Shown: in pieces, positions 9,069 through 18,707 of the stretch | Layout: every line of letters starts with the position of its first letter | Position numbering within the stretch: the first letter of the stretch is position 1 | From: Comamonas phosphati | GTDB taxonomy: Bacteria; Pseudomonadota; Gammaproteobacteria; Burkholderiales; Burkholderiaceae_C | Assembly: GCF_014637085.1 (NCBI RefSeq) | Contig: NZ_BMEU01000003.1 | Span: forward strand, 124,001 to 188,000 | Direction of reading: 5' to 3' | DNA: 64,000 nt | Notes under the pieces: model-generated | Database searches by the model: none | Told to the model about the DNA's origin: nothing | What the model saw: only the letters and a program-made list of their open reading frames with translations | Position numbers and translations under genes: made by a program

Positions 9069-9084
9069 CTGAATGTAAATACAG
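9069..9084 (+). promoter_or_regulatory. Predicted LexA (SOS) box upstream of recA
   Basis: CTGAATGTAAATACAG matches the CTGT-N8-ACAG consensus except for one base in the left arm. It lies 44 bp before the recA start. A poorer candidate, CTGT-N8-CCAG, is at 9052-9067. Function is inferred from position and consensus. Confidence 0.6.
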
Positions 9085-9127
9085 AGCTGCCACAGAACCC
9101 GCATCCACTCTTGACCAGGAGCCCGAC

Positions 9128-10208
9128 ATGAACGCCATCGCCAAGTCCGCCGAAGCCAACAGCGAAAAAGCCAAGGCCCTCGCCGCCGCACTCGCCCAGA
9201 TCGAAAAGCAGTTCGGCAAGGGCACCATCATGAAGCTGGGCGAAGGCGAGGCCATCGAGGACATCCAGGTGGTCTCCACCGGCTCGCTGGGCCTGGACAT
9301 CGCCCTGGGCGTGGGCGGCCTGCCGCGCGGCCGCGTGATCGAGATCTACGGCCCCGAATCCTCGGGCAAGAGAAATGCAAAAGCTGGGTGGCACCTGTGC
9401 CTTCATCGACGCCGAGCACGCGCTGGACACCAGCTACGCCCAGAAGCTGGGCGTGAACCTCAACGAAGTGCTGATCAGCCAGCCCGACACCGGCGAGCAG
9501 GCCCTGGAAATCGTGGACAGCCTGGTGCGCTCGGGCGCCGTGGACCTGATCGTGGTGGACTCGGTGGCCGCCCTCACGCCCAAGGCCGAAATCGAAGGCG
9601 AGATGGGCGACCAGCTGCCCGGCCTGCAGGCCCGTTTGATGTCGCAAGCGCTGCGCAAGCTGACCGCCACCATCAAGAAGACCAACTGCATGGTCATCTT
9701 CATCAACCAGATCCGCATGAAGATCGGCGTGATGTTCGGCTCGCCCGAGACCACCACCGGCGGCAATGCACTGAAGTTCTACGCCTCGGTGCGCCTGGAT
9801 ATCCGCCGCACCGGCACCATCAAGAAGGGCGACGAGGCCATCGGCAACGAAACCAAGGTCAAGGTCGTGAAGAACAAGGTCTCGCCCCCGTTCAAGACGG
9901 CAGAGTTCGACATCCTGTTCGGCGAAGGCATCTCGCGCGAAGGTGAAATCATCGATATGGGCGTGAATGCCAAGATCCTCGACAAGTCCGGCGCCTGGTA
10001 TGCCTACAACGGCGAGAAGATCGGCCAGGGCCGCGACAACGCCCGCGAATTCCTGCGCGAGAACCGCGACCTCGCGGTAGAGATCGAGAACAAGGTGCGC
10101 GACAGCCTGGGCATCAAGCTGCTGCCCACCGAAGGCGGCGAAGCCCCCGAAGCCAAGTCCTCCGGCAAGAAGGGCAAGGTCGACAAGGACGGCGTGATTG
10201 AAGCTTGA
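9128..10208 (+). pseudogene. recA: recA, disrupted by a 26-nt deletion at the Walker A motif
   Basis: RecA is the strand-exchange ATPase of homologous recombination and the SOS co-protease. The frame starting at 9128 reads normally to GPESSGK (ending at 9370). The conserved continuation TTLTLQVIAE is missing: only four bases separate the Lys codon from the ATG at 9375, where the normal protein resumes in another frame ([18 protein letters not shown]) to 10208. Thirty bases are expected there, so 26 are missing. The loss removes the P-loop Thr and shifts the frame, so no in-frame full-length product is possible. The rest is well conserved ([12 protein letters not shown], loop L1/L2). It is either a real null allele or an assembly error. 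Confidence 0.9.
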
Positions 10209-10262
10209 GCACCCCCGAGCGGGGCGGCCCTGGCGCGATGTCTCTGGCCCGGTGCACGCCAG
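10207..10262 (+). repeat. Oriented 3'-end repeat, copy 5 (degenerate)
   Basis: Short copy at the recA stop: ACCCCCGAGCGGGGCGGCCC core and a CACGCCAG tail are kept, and the central part is lost. Confidence 0.55.
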
Positions 10263-10350
10263 TCTTTGAGTTGGGGCCTCGCAGATCAAAAAGTTAGCCA
10301 TCTTTGCGCAGGCGGGCCCTGCGCATTTTTTATTTGAGAGCGATCACCGC

Positions 10351-10809
10351 ATGAGCTTTGCCAAGCTTTCACTCAAGGGCCGGGCCCTCAAGCTGCTGGC
10401 GCAGCGCGAGCATTCGCGCCTGGAACTGCAGCGCAAGCTGGCTGCGCATGTGGAAGAAGGCGACGATCTAGTCGCCATCCTCGATGAACTGGAAAAGCGC
10501 GGCTTCATCAACGAGGGGCGGGTGGTGGAATCGGTGATCCACAGCAAGGCCGGCCGCTACGGCGCGGCGCGCCTGGTGCAGGAGCTGCGCAGCAAAGGCC
10601 TGGGCGACGAAACCGTACGCGCGGCCGGCGAGCAGCTGCGCGAAACCGAGCTGCAGCGCGCGCGCGAACTGTGGCGCAAGCGTTTCGGCACGCCGCCGGC
10701 CACGCCGCAGGAGCACCTCAAGCAGATGCGCTTTCTGGCCTCGCGCGGCTTCAGCGCCGACATTGCGAGCCAGGTCGTCAAGGGCCGCGGCTTCGAGGAA
10801 TACGAATAG
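10351..10809 (+). CDS. recX: Regulatory protein RecX
   Basis: A 152-residue all-helical RecX protein, which caps RecA filaments and limits RecA activity. Family features visible are GRALKLLAQREHSRLELQRKL at the N-terminus, LEKRGFINEGRV, and repeated three-helix units ending in FLASRGFSADIASQVVKG. It lies 142 bp downstream of recA on the same strand, the normal order. The frame is intact even though its partner recA is broken, which fits a recent recA lesion or an artefact. Confidence 0.93.
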   Translation: MSFAKLSLKGRALKLLAQREHSRLELQRKLAAHVEEGDDLVAILDELEKRGFINEGRVVESVIHSKAGRYGAARLVQELRSKGLGDETVRAAGEQLRETELQRARELWRKRFGTPPATPQEHLKQMRFLASRGFSADIASQVVKGRGFEEYE

Positions 10810-10860
10810 GCTCTGTCGCTATCAATAAGGTAGCGAACGCAGCGTACAGCCAGGCCGAAC

Positions 10861-10960
10861 GCATCTAATTGCGATAGAGAGTGCATGGCCCATGCCACGC
10901 TCGTTTTTCTGACACAGGCATGGCATCAATCAATCGCACGAAATTAGATGCGATTGATTG
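10861..10960. repeat. Hairpin region with arms like the 15.4-kb element
   Basis: Contains a perfect 12-bp inverted repeat, CAATCAATCGCA (10927-10938) and TGCGATTGATTG (10949-10960), with a 10-nt loop, plus GCATCTAA at 10861-10868. The AATTAGATGCGATTG word is shared with the right terminal repeat of the element at 15451-16031. It lies between convergent recX and argC. It could be a relic of the same element family or a terminator-like hairpin. Confidence 0.5.
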
Positions 10961-10968
10961 CCCTGAGC

Positions 10969-11913
10969 TTACAGCCCCAGCATGATCTGCAGGTTCTGCA
11001 CGGCGGCCCCGCTGGCGCCCTTGCCCAGGTTGTCCAGGCGGGCAATCAGCACGGCCTGGCGGTAGGCCTCGTTGGCGAACACGCGCAACTCCAGCTTGTT
11101 GGTGTCGGCCAGCGTATCCGCGGCCAGCTTCATGTCCTCGGTGGGCGGCAGCACGCTGACCCAGCCGGCCGGCGTGTTGGTCCTGGCGTAGTGGCTGGCC
11201 AGCGCATCGTGCAGGTCGGCGGCCTTGGGCGCGCCGGGGAGCAGGTCCAGGTGCAGCGGCAGCTGCACCAGCATGCCCTGGCGGAAATTGCCCACGGCGG
11301 GCACGAACACGGGGCGGCGCGTCATGCCGGTGTAGTGCAGGATCTCGGGAATGTGCTTGTGCGACAGGCCCAGGGCATAGGCCTCGTAGGGCGCGGCACG
11401 ATGATCAGTGGTGGCGGCCTCGTAGGCCTCGATCATGCTGCGGCCGCCGCCCGAATAGCCCGACACCGAGGGCAGGCTGACCGGGTGGTCCGCGGGAATC
11501 AGGCCTGCAGCCACCAGCGGGTGTAGCAGCGCAATGGCGCCCGTGGCGTAGCAGCCGGGGTTGGCCACGCGGGTCGCCGTCCTGATGGCTTCGAGCTGGC
11601 CGGCGCGCAGTTCGGGAAAGCCGTAGACCCAGCCCGGCGTGGTGCGGTGGGCCGTGGAGGCGTCGATGATCTTGATGGCGCGGCCAGTATCCGACGTGAT
11701 GGCGTCCACCATGGCCGTCGTCTCGCGCGCGGCGTCGTCGTGCAGGCAGAGGATGACCAGGTCCACGCCGGCGATCAGGGCGCGCTTGGCCGCCGGGTCC
11801 TTGCGCAGCTCGGGCGCAATGCTGACCAGCTCGACGCCAGCAAAGTTGACCAGACGCTCGCGGATCTGCAGACCTGTGGTTCCTGCTTCACCGTCGATAA
11901 AGACTTTTGCCAT
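10969..11913 (-). CDS. argC: N-acetyl-gamma-glutamyl-phosphate reductase (short type)
   Basis: Third step of arginine synthesis: NADPH-dependent reduction of N-acetylglutamyl-phosphate to the semialdehyde. The 314-residue protein has the opening [17 protein letters not shown] and the catalytic Cys121 in ANPGCYATG, and matches the shorter AGPR type in length. The ATG at 11913 has a GGAGAG box upstream; longer in-frame extensions lie in non-coding sequence. It is convergent with recX. It appears monocistronic here. Confidence 0.93.
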   Translation of the reverse strand: MAKVFIDGEAGTTGLQIRERLVNFAGVELVSIAPELRKDPAAKRALIAGVDLVILCLHDDAARETTAMVDAITSDTGRAIKIIDASTAHRTTPGWVYGFPELRAGQLEAIRTATRVANPGCYATGAIALLHPLVAAGLIPADHPVSLPSVSGYSGGGRSMIEAYEAATTDHRAAPYEAYALGLSHKHIPEILHYTGMTRRPVFVPAVGNFRQGMLVQLPLHLDLLPGAPKAADLHDALASHYARTNTPAGWVSVLPPTEDMKLAADTLADTNKLELRVFANEAYRQAVLIARLDNLGKGASGAAVQNLQIMLGL

Positions 11914-12382
11914 CGCTTTTCTCTCCTGCACCGGCGCGCGCCTTGCATTCCCTGTTGCCGCGGCCTGCGGCACCATTGCCGCGTTTAGCCCTTCATTGTC
12001 GTTTAAACCGCCGCCGGATGTGGAGCACGTGGTCAAAGCCTGCTCACGCCTCGACCAACGGCCGAACCATGCCCTGCCAATATTTTGTCGGATTGTTGAC
12101 AGAACCCGAAAAAACCCCCTCAGCTCATATATAAGACATAAGAGAAGCTGCGACCCAAAGATATCGCGCGGGCATTAATTCCTCAACGATATCAAGGCAT
12201 TGCACTCCGTACTGGCCTGCCGTAAAGAAGTGCCTGATTGTGGACTTTGCGCATGCCGGGCTGTCGTTTTGCGCGGTGCAGCATGGTACATTTCCGGGTG
12301 CCATGTCATACGATCCCGGTGGTTGCCAGACGCAGCGTCCACGGCACACGGGCATTTCCCCTCAGTTCAGAGAGACGAAGTC
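11914..12382. other. Intergenic region upstream of argC and sucC
   Basis: A 469-bp gap between divergent argC and sucC. It is AT-richer near 12090-12180, including TTGACA at 12096 and CATATATAAGACATAAG, but these are not spaced as one sigma-70 promoter. It presumably holds both promoters. I see no RNA gene or convincing small frame. Confidence 0.5.
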
Positions 12383-13543
<1,161 letters not shown>

Positions 13544-13560
13544 GGCCTGGAGCACAGAAC

Positions 13561-14454
13561 ATGTCTATCTTCATCAATAAAGACACCAAAGTCATCACCC
13601 AAGGCATCACCGGCAAGACGGGCCAGTTCCACACCGAGAAGTGCCAGGAATACGCCAACGGCAAGAACTGCTTCGTGGCCGGCGTGAACCCCAAGAAGGC
13701 TGGCGAAAAGATTTTCGACATCCCAATCTTCGGCTCCGTCAAGGAAGCCGCCAAGGACACCGGCGCCACCGTCTCCGTGATCTACGTGCCGCCCGCAGGC
13801 GCCGCTGCCGCGATCTGGGAAGCCGTGGAAGCCGACCTGGACCTGGCCATCTGCATCACCGAAGGCATTCCGGTCAAGGACATGCTCGAAGTGCGCAACA
13901 AGATGAAGGCCAAGGAAGCCGCCGGCGGCAAGAAGACCCTGCTGCTGGGCCCCAACTGCCCGGGCCTCATCACGCCTGACGAGATCAAGATCGGCATCAT
14001 GCCCGGCCACATCCACAAGAAGGGCCGCGTGGGCGTGGTGTCCCGTTCCGGCACGCTGACCTACGAAGCCGTGGCGCAGCTGACCGAGCTGGGCATCGGC
14101 CAGTCCTCCGCGGTCGGCATCGGCGGCGACCCCATCAACGGCCTCAAGCACATCGACGTGATGCGCGCCTTCAATGACGACCCCGACACCGATGCCGTGA
14201 TCATGATCGGCGAAATCGGCGGTCCCGACGAGGCAGAAGCCGCCCGCTGGTGCAAGGCCAACATGAAGAAGCCCGTGGTCGGCTTCATCGCCGGCGTGAC
14301 TGCCCCTCCCGGCAAGCGCATGGGCCACGCCGGCGCGCTGATCTCCGGCGGCGCCGACACGGCCGACGCCAAGCTGGCCATCATGGAAGAGTGCGGCTTC
14401 ACCATCACCCGCAACCCCTCCGAAATGGGCCGCCTGCTCAAGGGCCTGCTGTAA
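13561..14454 (+). CDS. sucD: Succinate--CoA ligase, alpha subunit
   Basis: Alpha subunit, which binds CoA and carries the phosphohistidine intermediate. The 297-residue protein begins MSIFINKDTKVITQGITGKTG (CoA-binding Rossmann region), has GPNCPGLITP, and holds the active His256 in KRMGHAGAL. A GGAG box precedes the ATG. It is cotranscribed with sucC; a hairpin at 14557-14584 is the likely operon end. Confidence 0.96.
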   Translation: MSIFINKDTKVITQGITGKTGQFHTEKCQEYANGKNCFVAGVNPKKAGEKIFDIPIFGSVKEAAKDTGATVSVIYVPPAGAAAAIWEAVEADLDLAICITEGIPVKDMLEVRNKMKAKEAAGGKKTLLLGPNCPGLITPDEIKIGIMPGHIHKKGRVGVVSRSGTLTYEAVAQLTELGIGQSSAVGIGGDPINGLKHIDVMRAFNDDPDTDAVIMIGEIGGPDEAEAARWCKANMKKPVVGFIAGVTAPPGKRMGHAGALISGGADTADAKLAIMEECGFTITRNPSEMGRLLKGLL

Positions 14455-14556
14455 AAAGCGGCGCTCTCGGGACGTGGAACTGCGTGCACTTACGCAGTTT
14501 CACGAACAGATACAGGCAGGTATAGCGACTAAACTGCCGTCACCCAATAAAAGATC

Positions 14557-14584
14557 AGCGCCATGGTCATCCCATGGCGCTTTT
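14557..14584 (+). terminator. Hairpin terminator after sucCD
   Basis: AGCGCCATGG / CCATGGCGCT ten-bp stem with a five-base loop, followed by TTT. It is 23 bp before the TerC start, so it may also influence that gene. Confidence 0.6.
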
Positions 14585-14606
14585 CCATTCATAACGCGGA
14601 GTGACC

Positions 14607-15296
14607 ATGGAATTTCTCAGCAGCGCCGACTTCTGGATCGGCCTCGTCAAGATTGTCTGGATCAACATCATCCTGTCGGGAGACAACGCCGTGGTGATCG
14701 CGCTGGCCGCGCGGTCCCTGCCGCCCGAGCAGCAGAAGAAGGCCGTCATGTTCGGTTCGGGCGCGGCCGTGGTGCTGCGGATCATCCTGACCGTGGTGGC
14801 AGCCAAGCTGCTGGAGCTGTCCTTCCTGCAGATCGTCGGCGGCTGCCTGCTGCTGTGGATCGGCTACCAGCTGCTGACCGGCGATGAGGACGGCGAAGGC
14901 GAATCCAAGGGCACCGGCTCCATGATGGCCGCCGTGCGCACCATCCTGATCGCCGACCTGGTGATGAGCCTGGACAACGTGATCGCCGTGGCCGCCACGG
15001 CCCAGGGCAACATGGTGCTGCTGATCCTGGGCCTGGCCATCAGCATTCCGCTGGTGATCTTCGGCTCGACCCTGATGATCAAGCTCATGGATCGCTTCCC
15101 CGTCATCGTCACGCTGGGCGCCGCCCTGATCGGCTGGGTGGGCGGCGAGACCATCATGAACGACAAGCTGCTGCACGGCTTCGTGGAAAACGCCCCCTGG
15201 CTGCACTATGCCGCCGCAGCGGCCGGCGCCCTCCTGGTGGTGGGCCTGGGCAAGCTCATGCAGGCCCGCAAGCCGCAGGAAGCCAGCGCGGCATAA
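14607..15296 (+). CDS. TerC-family integral membrane protein
   Basis: A 229-residue multi-pass membrane protein of the TerC/Alx family. Characteristic segments are NIILSGDNAVVIALAARSL in the first helix and DLVMSLDNVIAVA in the middle; the acidic residues there are typical of the family, which is linked to metal ion (notably Mn2+) export or insertion. About seven hydrophobic segments are visible. The start at 14607 has a CGGAG box. Unlike its paralogue at 28673, no yybP-ykoY element precedes it. Substrate is not proven. Confidence 0.85.
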   Translation: MEFLSSADFWIGLVKIVWINIILSGDNAVVIALAARSLPPEQQKKAVMFGSGAAVVLRIILTVVAAKLLELSFLQIVGGCLLLWIGYQLLTGDEDGEGESKGTGSMMAAVRTILIADLVMSLDNVIAVAATAQGNMVLLILGLAISIPLVIFGSTLMIKLMDRFPVIVTLGAALIGWVGGETIMNDKLLHGFVENAPWLHYAAAAAGALLVVGLGKLMQARKPQEASAA

Positions 15297-15341
15297 GCGC
15301 GCCCCACCATGGCGGCGGCGCGAGCCGCAGCCATGCCCCGC

Positions 15342-15369
15342 AAACGCACTGCACTGGCAGTGCGTTTTT
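15342..15369 (+). terminator. Intrinsic terminator after the TerC gene
   Basis: AAACGCACTGC / GCAGTGCGTTT eleven-bp stem with an ACTG loop and a trailing T run. Confidence 0.85.
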
Positions 15370-15450
15370 CATGGCCTGTATCCATTGCCCTATTGGCATT
15401 TCCGTATTGCCAGCACGCACGGCCAAAACGCGGGCCGCAGGCCGATGGAT

Positions 15451-16031
15451 CAGGGCAATCGCATCTAACCCTCAGTAAAAGCAAGGCAGTACCTGAACTC
15501 CCTTCGGCGCGCATCTCCAGCGACAGAGGCCGGGTCTCGGCCCGGCTGCCGATCCCCTTTCTTGCCGCGCAGCAAGAAAGGGGCCAAAGAAATGCGCTCC
15601 ACTGTCTGCGGCCCTTCGGGCAAGCTGCGCAGACACAGGGGGTAAGAAACCGCGCTGTGCCCAGGCCGAGCGTCGCGATGGCCCGAGCGGTTCCCGCTCC
15701 CCCTCCCTTGTGTCTGCGCCTGCGGCGCCCGGTTCAGGCTGCGGGCAACGCTGCCGCAGGACAGCGTTGCTTCGTGATCTGGCTTGCGCCCGTTTGCCCG
15801 AGCGTAGCGGCCATGCCGCGCAGCGAGTTGGGGCGCACCGCAGACTGAATCGGGTGACGCAGGTTTGCCCGTAGCGCAGCGCAGGGACGCAGACAGCAGG
15901 GGCGTGTTCTTGCCCCACCTTCTTGCACGAGCAAGAAGGTGGGTCGCCTCCCGGGGCGAGACCCGGCCTCTGCCGCTGGCGGCATGCATGCATCGCATTG
16001 ATTTGACGTGGAATTAGATGCGATTGCCCTG
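15451..16031. mobile_element. 581-bp transposase-less element with terminal inverted repeats (MITE-like)
   Basis: Terminal inverted repeats of 18 bp: CAGGGCAATCGCATCTAA at 15451-15468 and its exact complement at 16014-16031. Immediately outside both ends is the direct repeat GCCGATGGAT (15441-15450 and 16032-16041), which looks like a 10-bp target duplication. Inside, a 16-bp inverted repeat (CAGAGGCCGGGTCTCG at 15524-15539; complement at 15957-15972) and two hairpins with CTTTCTTG/CAAGAAAG-type arms (15554-15583 and 15914-15943) make the whole element quasi-palindromic. No transposase frame is present; frames across it look like chance GC-rich frames. It lies between TerC and the PP2C gene. 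Confidence 0.75.
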
Positions 16032-16117
16032 GCCGATGGATGGATAAGCTCCCCAAAAGAGAGCCATTTGTGCCTGACGGCTCCGGCCATCAGGCATTAA
16101 TATCGAGAAATAACAAG

Positions 16118-17047
16118 ATGGAGCCGGCGCTGCCTGCTCCTGTTTCAAACCACCTGCAAGCAATACGGCACTTGCTGCCTGCGGTCTTGGCACGGCAACG
16201 CAGCCATGCAAGGCTTACGGCGCATGCTGAACCCGCCCACCGCCCCATGCTGCCCCCATCGCCCATTCCGCGCTCCGCACCCGCTGTCTGGCCGGCCGTG
16301 CACATGGTCGCGCGCACCGATACCGGCCTGCAACGCAGCAACAACGAGGATGCCGTCGCCATCCACCCCGATGCCCGGCCCTGGCCCCATGCCGTGCTGG
16401 CCGACGGCATGGGCGGCTACAACGCGGGCGAGATCGCCAGCGCCATGGCGGTGAAACTGGTTCCCGCCGCCCTGCAGGACCTTGGCATCGAGCCGGCCCG
16501 CATGGACACGGCGCTGCGCGACGCGCTACAACTGGCCAATAGCGCCATATTTTCCGCGGCCGGCAGCACGCCCAGCTGCCAGGGTATGGCCGCCACCGTG
16601 GTCGCGGCGGCCGTGCTCCACGAGCACATCGTTTTTGCCCACCTGGGAGACTCGCGCGCCTATGGCTGGCGCCAGGGCCGGCTGACCCGCATCACCCACG
16701 ACCACTCGCTGCTGCAAAGAGAGATCGATGCCGGCCACATCCGCGAGCAGGATGCCCGCGGTTCGGGCCTGGGCCACCTGGTCACCCGCGCCCTGGGCGT
16801 GGGCCACGAGGTCGACCCCGAAATCACCCACTGGCCGCTGCAGGCCGGCGACCGTATCATGCTGTGCTCGGACGGTGTGACCGACATGCTGAGCGACGAC
16901 GAGCTCGGCCGCCTGTTCGCCGGCCAGGCTCCGCTGCCCGTGCTCCTGACCGCCCTGATCGCCGCGGCCAATGCCGCAGGCGGACGTGACAATATCGGCG
17001 TCATCCTCATGGAGGCTGCGACCAGCCCGCCGGCCGCACGCCCATAG
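16118..17047 (+). CDS. PP2C-family serine/threonine phosphatase
   Basis: A metal-dependent protein phosphatase of 309 residues. After a poorly conserved N-terminal stretch, the catalytic domain shows the PP2C motifs TGLQRSNNEDA, VLADGMGGYNAGEIAS, FAHLGDSRAYGW, LCSDGVTDML and GGRDNIGV, which hold the metal-binding Asp residues. The start is uncertain: ATG 16118 has a GAGA box; ATG 16040 lies at the edge of the mobile element and ATG 16247 would give a minimal protein. An FHA-domain gene follows, so the two probably act together in phospho-threonine signalling. No Ser/Thr kinase is in the window. Confidence 0.88.
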   Translation: MEPALPAPVSNHLQAIRHLLPAVLARQRSHARLTAHAEPAHRPMLPPSPIPRSAPAVWPAVHMVARTDTGLQRSNNEDAVAIHPDARPWPHAVLADGMGGYNAGEIASAMAVKLVPAALQDLGIEPARMDTALRDALQLANSAIFSAAGSTPSCQGMAATVVAAAVLHEHIVFAHLGDSRAYGWRQGRLTRITHDHSLLQREIDAGHIREQDARGSGLGHLVTRALGVGHEVDPEITHWPLQAGDRIMLCSDGVTDMLSDDELGRLFAGQAPLPVLLTALIAAANAAGGRDNIGVILMEAATSPPAARP

Positions 17048-17193
17048 GCCGCGCCGGCTGGCGGGATCGCACAGCCAGTTCCAGGAGCCGCAAATTGTGT
17101 CAAAACAAGGTACAACGCCCGTACGGTTTCAGATAGTTACGATAATGGCAATGACCAAGGCCTGCCCTTGGCTCAAGACAGGAGCTTTTCTGC

Positions 17194-17883
17194 ATGCCCA
17201 CTCTGGTCATTTCTATCGACGGCGCCGTGATCAAGGAAATCCGGCTCACCAAGGAACACACCACCCTGGGGCGCCGGCCGTACAACGACATCGTGATCGA
17301 CAACCTCTCCGTCAGCGGGGAGCACGCCGTCCTGACCCTGGGGAACGGCAACGTCACCATTGAAGACCTGCGCAGCACCAACGGCACCCACGTCAACGGC
17401 CAGACCGTCGAACGCTGCGCGCTCAAGCATGGCGACCTGCTGGACATAGGCCGCTACAAGATACGCTTCCTGAAACAGGCCGCGGGCAAGACCTCCGGGC
17501 GCCCTGCCATGGCCGAAACCGATGGCCCGGCCGGCGAGCTCGGCAGCCATTCCGGCTTTGGCGAAGCGTCCGGCTTCTCGTCCACGCTGCAAGGCGCGCC
17601 GTCGCTGCCCGCCCAGCGCCGCGCCACCATCCGCATGCTCACCGGCAGCCTGGCCGGCCAGGAAATCGCGCTTTTCAAAGTGGTCACCACGCTGGGCAAC
17701 CCCGGCCTGGCCATCGCCTCCATCACGCAAAAGCCCCACGGTTTCGTGCTCACGCATATCGAGGGCGAAACCTCGGCCCTCCAGCTCAACGGCCAGACCG
17801 TCGGCCCCCTGCCCGTGCCGCTGCTGCACGGCGATACGGTCGAGCTGGCCGGCACGCAAATGCAGTTCGTGCTGGATGAATAG
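17194..17883 (+). CDS. FHA domain-containing protein
   Basis: A 229-residue protein whose N-terminal half is a forkhead-associated domain, a phosphothreonine-binding module: TTLGRRPYNDIVIDNLSVSGEHA and RSTNGTHVNG are the classic FHA signatures (residues about 24-73). The C-terminal half (about 145-229) looks like a second, degenerate FHA-like fold. It follows the PP2C phosphatase with an AGGAGC box, and precedes the pilin promoter. Partner proteins are unknown. Confidence 0.85.
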   Translation: MPTLVISIDGAVIKEIRLTKEHTTLGRRPYNDIVIDNLSVSGEHAVLTLGNGNVTIEDLRSTNGTHVNGQTVERCALKHGDLLDIGRYKIRFLKQAAGKTSGRPAMAETDGPAGELGSHSGFGEASGFSSTLQGAPSLPAQRRATIRMLTGSLAGQEIALFKVVTTLGNPGLAIASITQKPHGFVLTHIEGETSALQLNGQTVGPLPVPLLHGDTVELAGTQMQFVLDE

Positions 17884-17912
17884 GCGCTGCCGCGACAGAA
17901 ATGCCGGCCCGG

Positions 17913-17930
17913 GATGACAAAAAAGTCATC
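17913..17930 (+). terminator. Weak hairpin between FHA gene and pilA
   Basis: GATGAC-AAAAAA-GTCATC followed by TTC. It is a short stem with a poor T run and may be a terminator or a regulatory palindrome upstream of pilA. Confidence 0.35.
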
Positions 17931-18020
17931 TTCAATGTATCAACATGCCAAAATCGTTCTTAATTGTGATTTTGAAACACAAAGATACGTTCAAACGGCA
18001 AAACACCGCCTGTTTACACT

Positions 18021-18035
18021 TGGCACAGCTTTTGC
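18021..18035 (+). promoter_or_regulatory. Sigma-54 promoter of pilA
   Basis: TGGCAC-AGCTT-TTGC matches the -24/-12 consensus of RpoN promoters exactly, with the required spacing between GG and GC. It lies 39 bp upstream of the pilin ATG. Type IV pilin genes are commonly RpoN/PilR dependent; the regulator genes are not in the window. Confidence 0.85.
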
Positions 18036-18073
18036 TCCCTTTCCTGGCGTCATCTACAACCGAGGGAGTAAAC

Positions 18074-18622
18074 ATGAAGCGTTCCATCCAAAAGGGTTTC
18101 ACCCTGATCGAACTGATGATCGTCGTGGCGATCATCGGCATTCTGGCGGCCGTGGCACTGCCGGCTTACCAGGATTACACCGTGCGTGCCAAGATGTCTG
18201 AGGCAATTCTGGCAGCCTCCGGCTGCCGTACCTCTATCACCGAAACTGTGCAATCTACCTCTGCAGCCACCCTGCCGGCGGCAAACGCCTGGGGCTGCGA
18301 ATCTGGTGTTACGGATGCCTCCGGCGTTACCACCGGCGCTCCTTCGACCTACGTCCTGTCGGTTGCAACTGACAATACTGGCAAAGTTACAGTTACCACA
18401 CAAAACGTGAAGAATGTGGCACCTGCAGGTGGTGGTGCGTCGACCGCAGGCGGCCTTATTACCTTGGTTCCCCTGAAAAATACTGCCGCTTCGGGCGCAC
18501 CTGCTCTTACGCCGCTAATCAATACCGATACTGGTATGAAAATTTACCAGTGGCGTTGTGGCAACGCTACCGACGGTACGACTGTAACTGCGAAGTACCT
18601 GCCGGGTTCTTGCCGCGGCTAA
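18074..18622 (+). CDS. pilA: Type IV major pilin
   Basis: Major subunit of type IVa pili. The 182-residue prepilin has a short leader ending in QKG, cleaved before the Phe of [18 protein letters not shown], with the conserved Glu5 of the mature protein. The C-terminus carries a Cys pair (WRCGNATDG and PGSCRG) that can form the usual disulfide loop. It is preceded by a sigma-54 promoter and a GAGGGA box and followed by a terminator, so it is mostly monocistronic. The middle is Ala/Thr/Ser-rich, suited to O-glycosylation by the enzyme encoded next (inference). Confidence 0.94.
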   Translation: MKRSIQKGFTLIELMIVVAIIGILAAVALPAYQDYTVRAKMSEAILAASGCRTSITETVQSTSAATLPAANAWGCESGVTDASGVTTGAPSTYVLSVATDNTGKVTVTTQNVKNVAPAGGGASTAGGLITLVPLKNTAASGAPALTPLINTDTGMKIYQWRCGNATDGTTVTAKYLPGSCRG

Positions 18623-18665
18623 TGTACGGTAATGCTTTGATTACCTATTAGGCCAGCATCATACG

Positions 18666-18690
18666 GCGCCCCTTCGGGGGCGTTTCTTTT
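18666..18690 (+). terminator. Intrinsic terminator after pilA
   Basis: CGCCCC / GGGGCG stem with a TTCG loop and a TTTCTTTTT tail. It separates the pilin gene from the downstream glycosylation genes, as expected for a highly expressed pilin. Confidence 0.85.
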
Positions 18691-18707
18691 TGCCTTATTG
18701 CTACCAA

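Noticed and set aside
9128-10208. Programmed frameshift or intein-like explanation for recA
   Set aside because: No slippery site is present, and conserved P-loop residues are physically missing, so recoding could not restore them; there is also no inserted sequence.
12096-12134. Sigma-70 promoter from TTGACA and TATATAA upstream of sucC
   Set aside because: The spacing between the two elements is about 26 bp, too long for one promoter.
14455-14606. yybP-ykoY riboswitch upstream of the first TerC gene
   Set aside because: The GGGGAGTAG and GAGCAAGACC motifs are absent; only a simple terminator-like hairpin is seen.
15309-15998. Several frames of 100-200 codons across the 15.4-kb element
   Set aside because: They overlap each other on both strands, cross the inverted repeats, and have no transposase motif.
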